A stretch of 64,000 bases of DNA from CAVXXB01 sp963765585 (lineage in GTDB: Bacteria; Calditrichota; Calditrichia; JAJRVZ01). Of the stretch, positions 63,282 through 64,000 are shown in pieces; the first letter of the stretch is position 1, and every line of letters starts with the position of its first letter. The notes beneath the pieces are model-generated. The model was not told the DNA's origin. It saw only the letters and a list, made by a program, of their open reading frames with translations, and did no database searches. The stretch covers positions 280,859 to 344,858 of the forward strand of contig CAVXXB010000011.1 in the NCBI GenBank assembly GCA_963765585.1, read 5' to 3'. The translations under genes were made by a program, and so were the position numbers.

Positions 63282-64000
63282 TTAATCCAAAAAGTAATCA
63301 GCCTTCAACTGAAAAATATTATCCGAGCGTACATATCCATCTTCTATAGTATTCCGTGAGCCCTGGATGATGTAATCAAACTCACCACGCCATTTTTTAT
63401 TAAAAACATAACCCAGCCCAACTGAAACTCTGCCCCTTGATGCGTAATGCTCAAATGCTTCCCCGTCAAAATTGTGAAAATCTTCCGCATACCACGGTAT
63501 GTAAAAAGTACCAATGGTCACTTTTTCACCATTTAAAATAAATGTCCCGCCGACTTTTATACGAAGACGGGATTTTTGATCATCCTTATCTTTTTCCCGA
63601 TAAAAAAGAAATCTTTCTTCGAGTTTAAAGTAGATATAAGGCTTGTCAAGATGGATTACCGCGATATATTCCGGGTAAATAAACTTGGTTGCCAGCCCTG
63701 CTCTGATTTCGCCGATATCATCGGATCCTCGGTCAACGGTGTAGAAAAAGTCCAGACTTCCTTCGCCAGTAAACCATGGATAAAATTTTTGGCTAAACGA
63801 ATTTTTAACACCATAACGGTGCCATGCGGTATTTCCATAATACTTGCGAAAGTTTGGGCTGGTTTTGAATTTCCACGATTCTCCCAGATTTTTATGAACA
63901 TCGGCCTCCAGCCATAATTGAACATCTTGCGCATCAACATTCTTTGAGGAAAAAAACATAAACAGACATACGAGGGATAAAAATAGAAATTGTCCGCTGA
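63282..64000 (-). CDS. DUF2490-type outer-membrane protein, 5' end outside window
   Basis: The frame is open to the window edge, where a signal-like sequence (FLFLSLVCLFMFFSSKNVDA) is cut off before its start codon. The mature part resembles DUF2490 proteins, predicted outer-membrane barrels: VQLWLEADVHKNLGESWKFK, HRYGVKNSFSQKFYPWFTGE and RVSVGLGYVFNKKWRGEFDY. Role unknown. It precedes the barrel and lipoprotein genes on the same strand, with a palindromic repeat between. Confidence 0.75.
   Translation of the reverse strand, partial: SGQFLFLSLVCLFMFFSSKNVDAQDVQLWLEADVHKNLGESWKFKTSPNFRKYYGNTAWHRYGVKNSFSQKFYPWFTGEGSLDFFYTVDRGSDDIGEIRAGLATKFIYPEYIAVIHLDKPYIYFKLEERFLFYREKDKDDQKSRLRIKVGGTFILNGEKVTIGTFYIPWYAEDFHNFDGEAFEHYASRGRVSVGLGYVFNKKWRGEFDYIIQGSRNTIEDGYVRSDNIFQLKADYFLD

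Overview
The window looks like chromosomal DNA of an uncultured Gram-negative bacterium of the FCB type (Calditrichota, KSB1, Marinimicrobia or Bacteroidota relatives). Reasons are a moderate-to-low GC content, many outer-membrane beta-barrels and lipoproteins, a DPP IV-type peptidase, TTG starts, and respiratory multihaem cytochromes. The phylum is an inference. I saw no rRNA, tRNA or CRISPR array.

Layout. 0.1-7.4 kb: DPP IV-like peptidase, an AAA/DUF4143 ATPase, VOC lipoprotein, a DUF4136 lipoprotein/barrel pair. 7.7-14.6 kb: a respiratory block, with an octahaem TPR cytochrome divergent from a Rieske, cytochrome b and eight-haem cytochrome c operon. 14.8-25.4 kb: envelope genes (DUF481 protein, barrels, second DUF4136/barrel pair, two L,D-transpeptidases, second VOC lipoprotein, POTRA/beta-barrel protein). 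25.5-28.1 kb: a compact operon for a CDP-activated head group. 28.5-30.3 kb: third DUF4136/barrel pair. 30.7-33.0 kb: TenA plus a membrane receptor ending in an AlbA_2 domain. 33.4-36.1 kb: ECF sigma, anti-sigma and two Spy-like periplasmic proteins. 36.3-51 kb: transporters (AI-2E type, ZIP, CorA, SulP, bile-acid type), barrels, a radical SAM gene and a CoA-disulfide-reductase-like gene, many with frameshifts. 51.6-60.3 kb: a glycyl-radical-enzyme locus with ferredoxin, activase, a divergent PFK-like protein, an ABM-domain protein and a sigma-54 activator. A -24/-12 promoter and activator-type inverted repeats lie between activator and operon. 60.4-64 kb: a helical repeat lipoprotein and two barrel genes.

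The most striking item is a family of three 383-bp elements (2387-2769, 6340-6722, 41966-42348). Each has GGTAGTGT-type terminal inverted repeats and an 8-bp target duplication, and each carries the same internally deleted GxxExxY nuclease gene. All three sit in the same orientation 23-24 nt upstream of a start codon, immediately before the ribosome binding site. The three DUF4136/barrel pairs serve as an internal control: the pair split by copy 2 would return to the spacing of the others if the element and one duplication were removed. A second cassette type, a decayed four-helix-bundle gene with inverted flanks, sits inside the glycyl-radical operon.

A caution: clean indel frameshifts are common right of about 36 kb and nearly absent left of it. 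Many are probably sequence or assembly errors rather than real gene loss.
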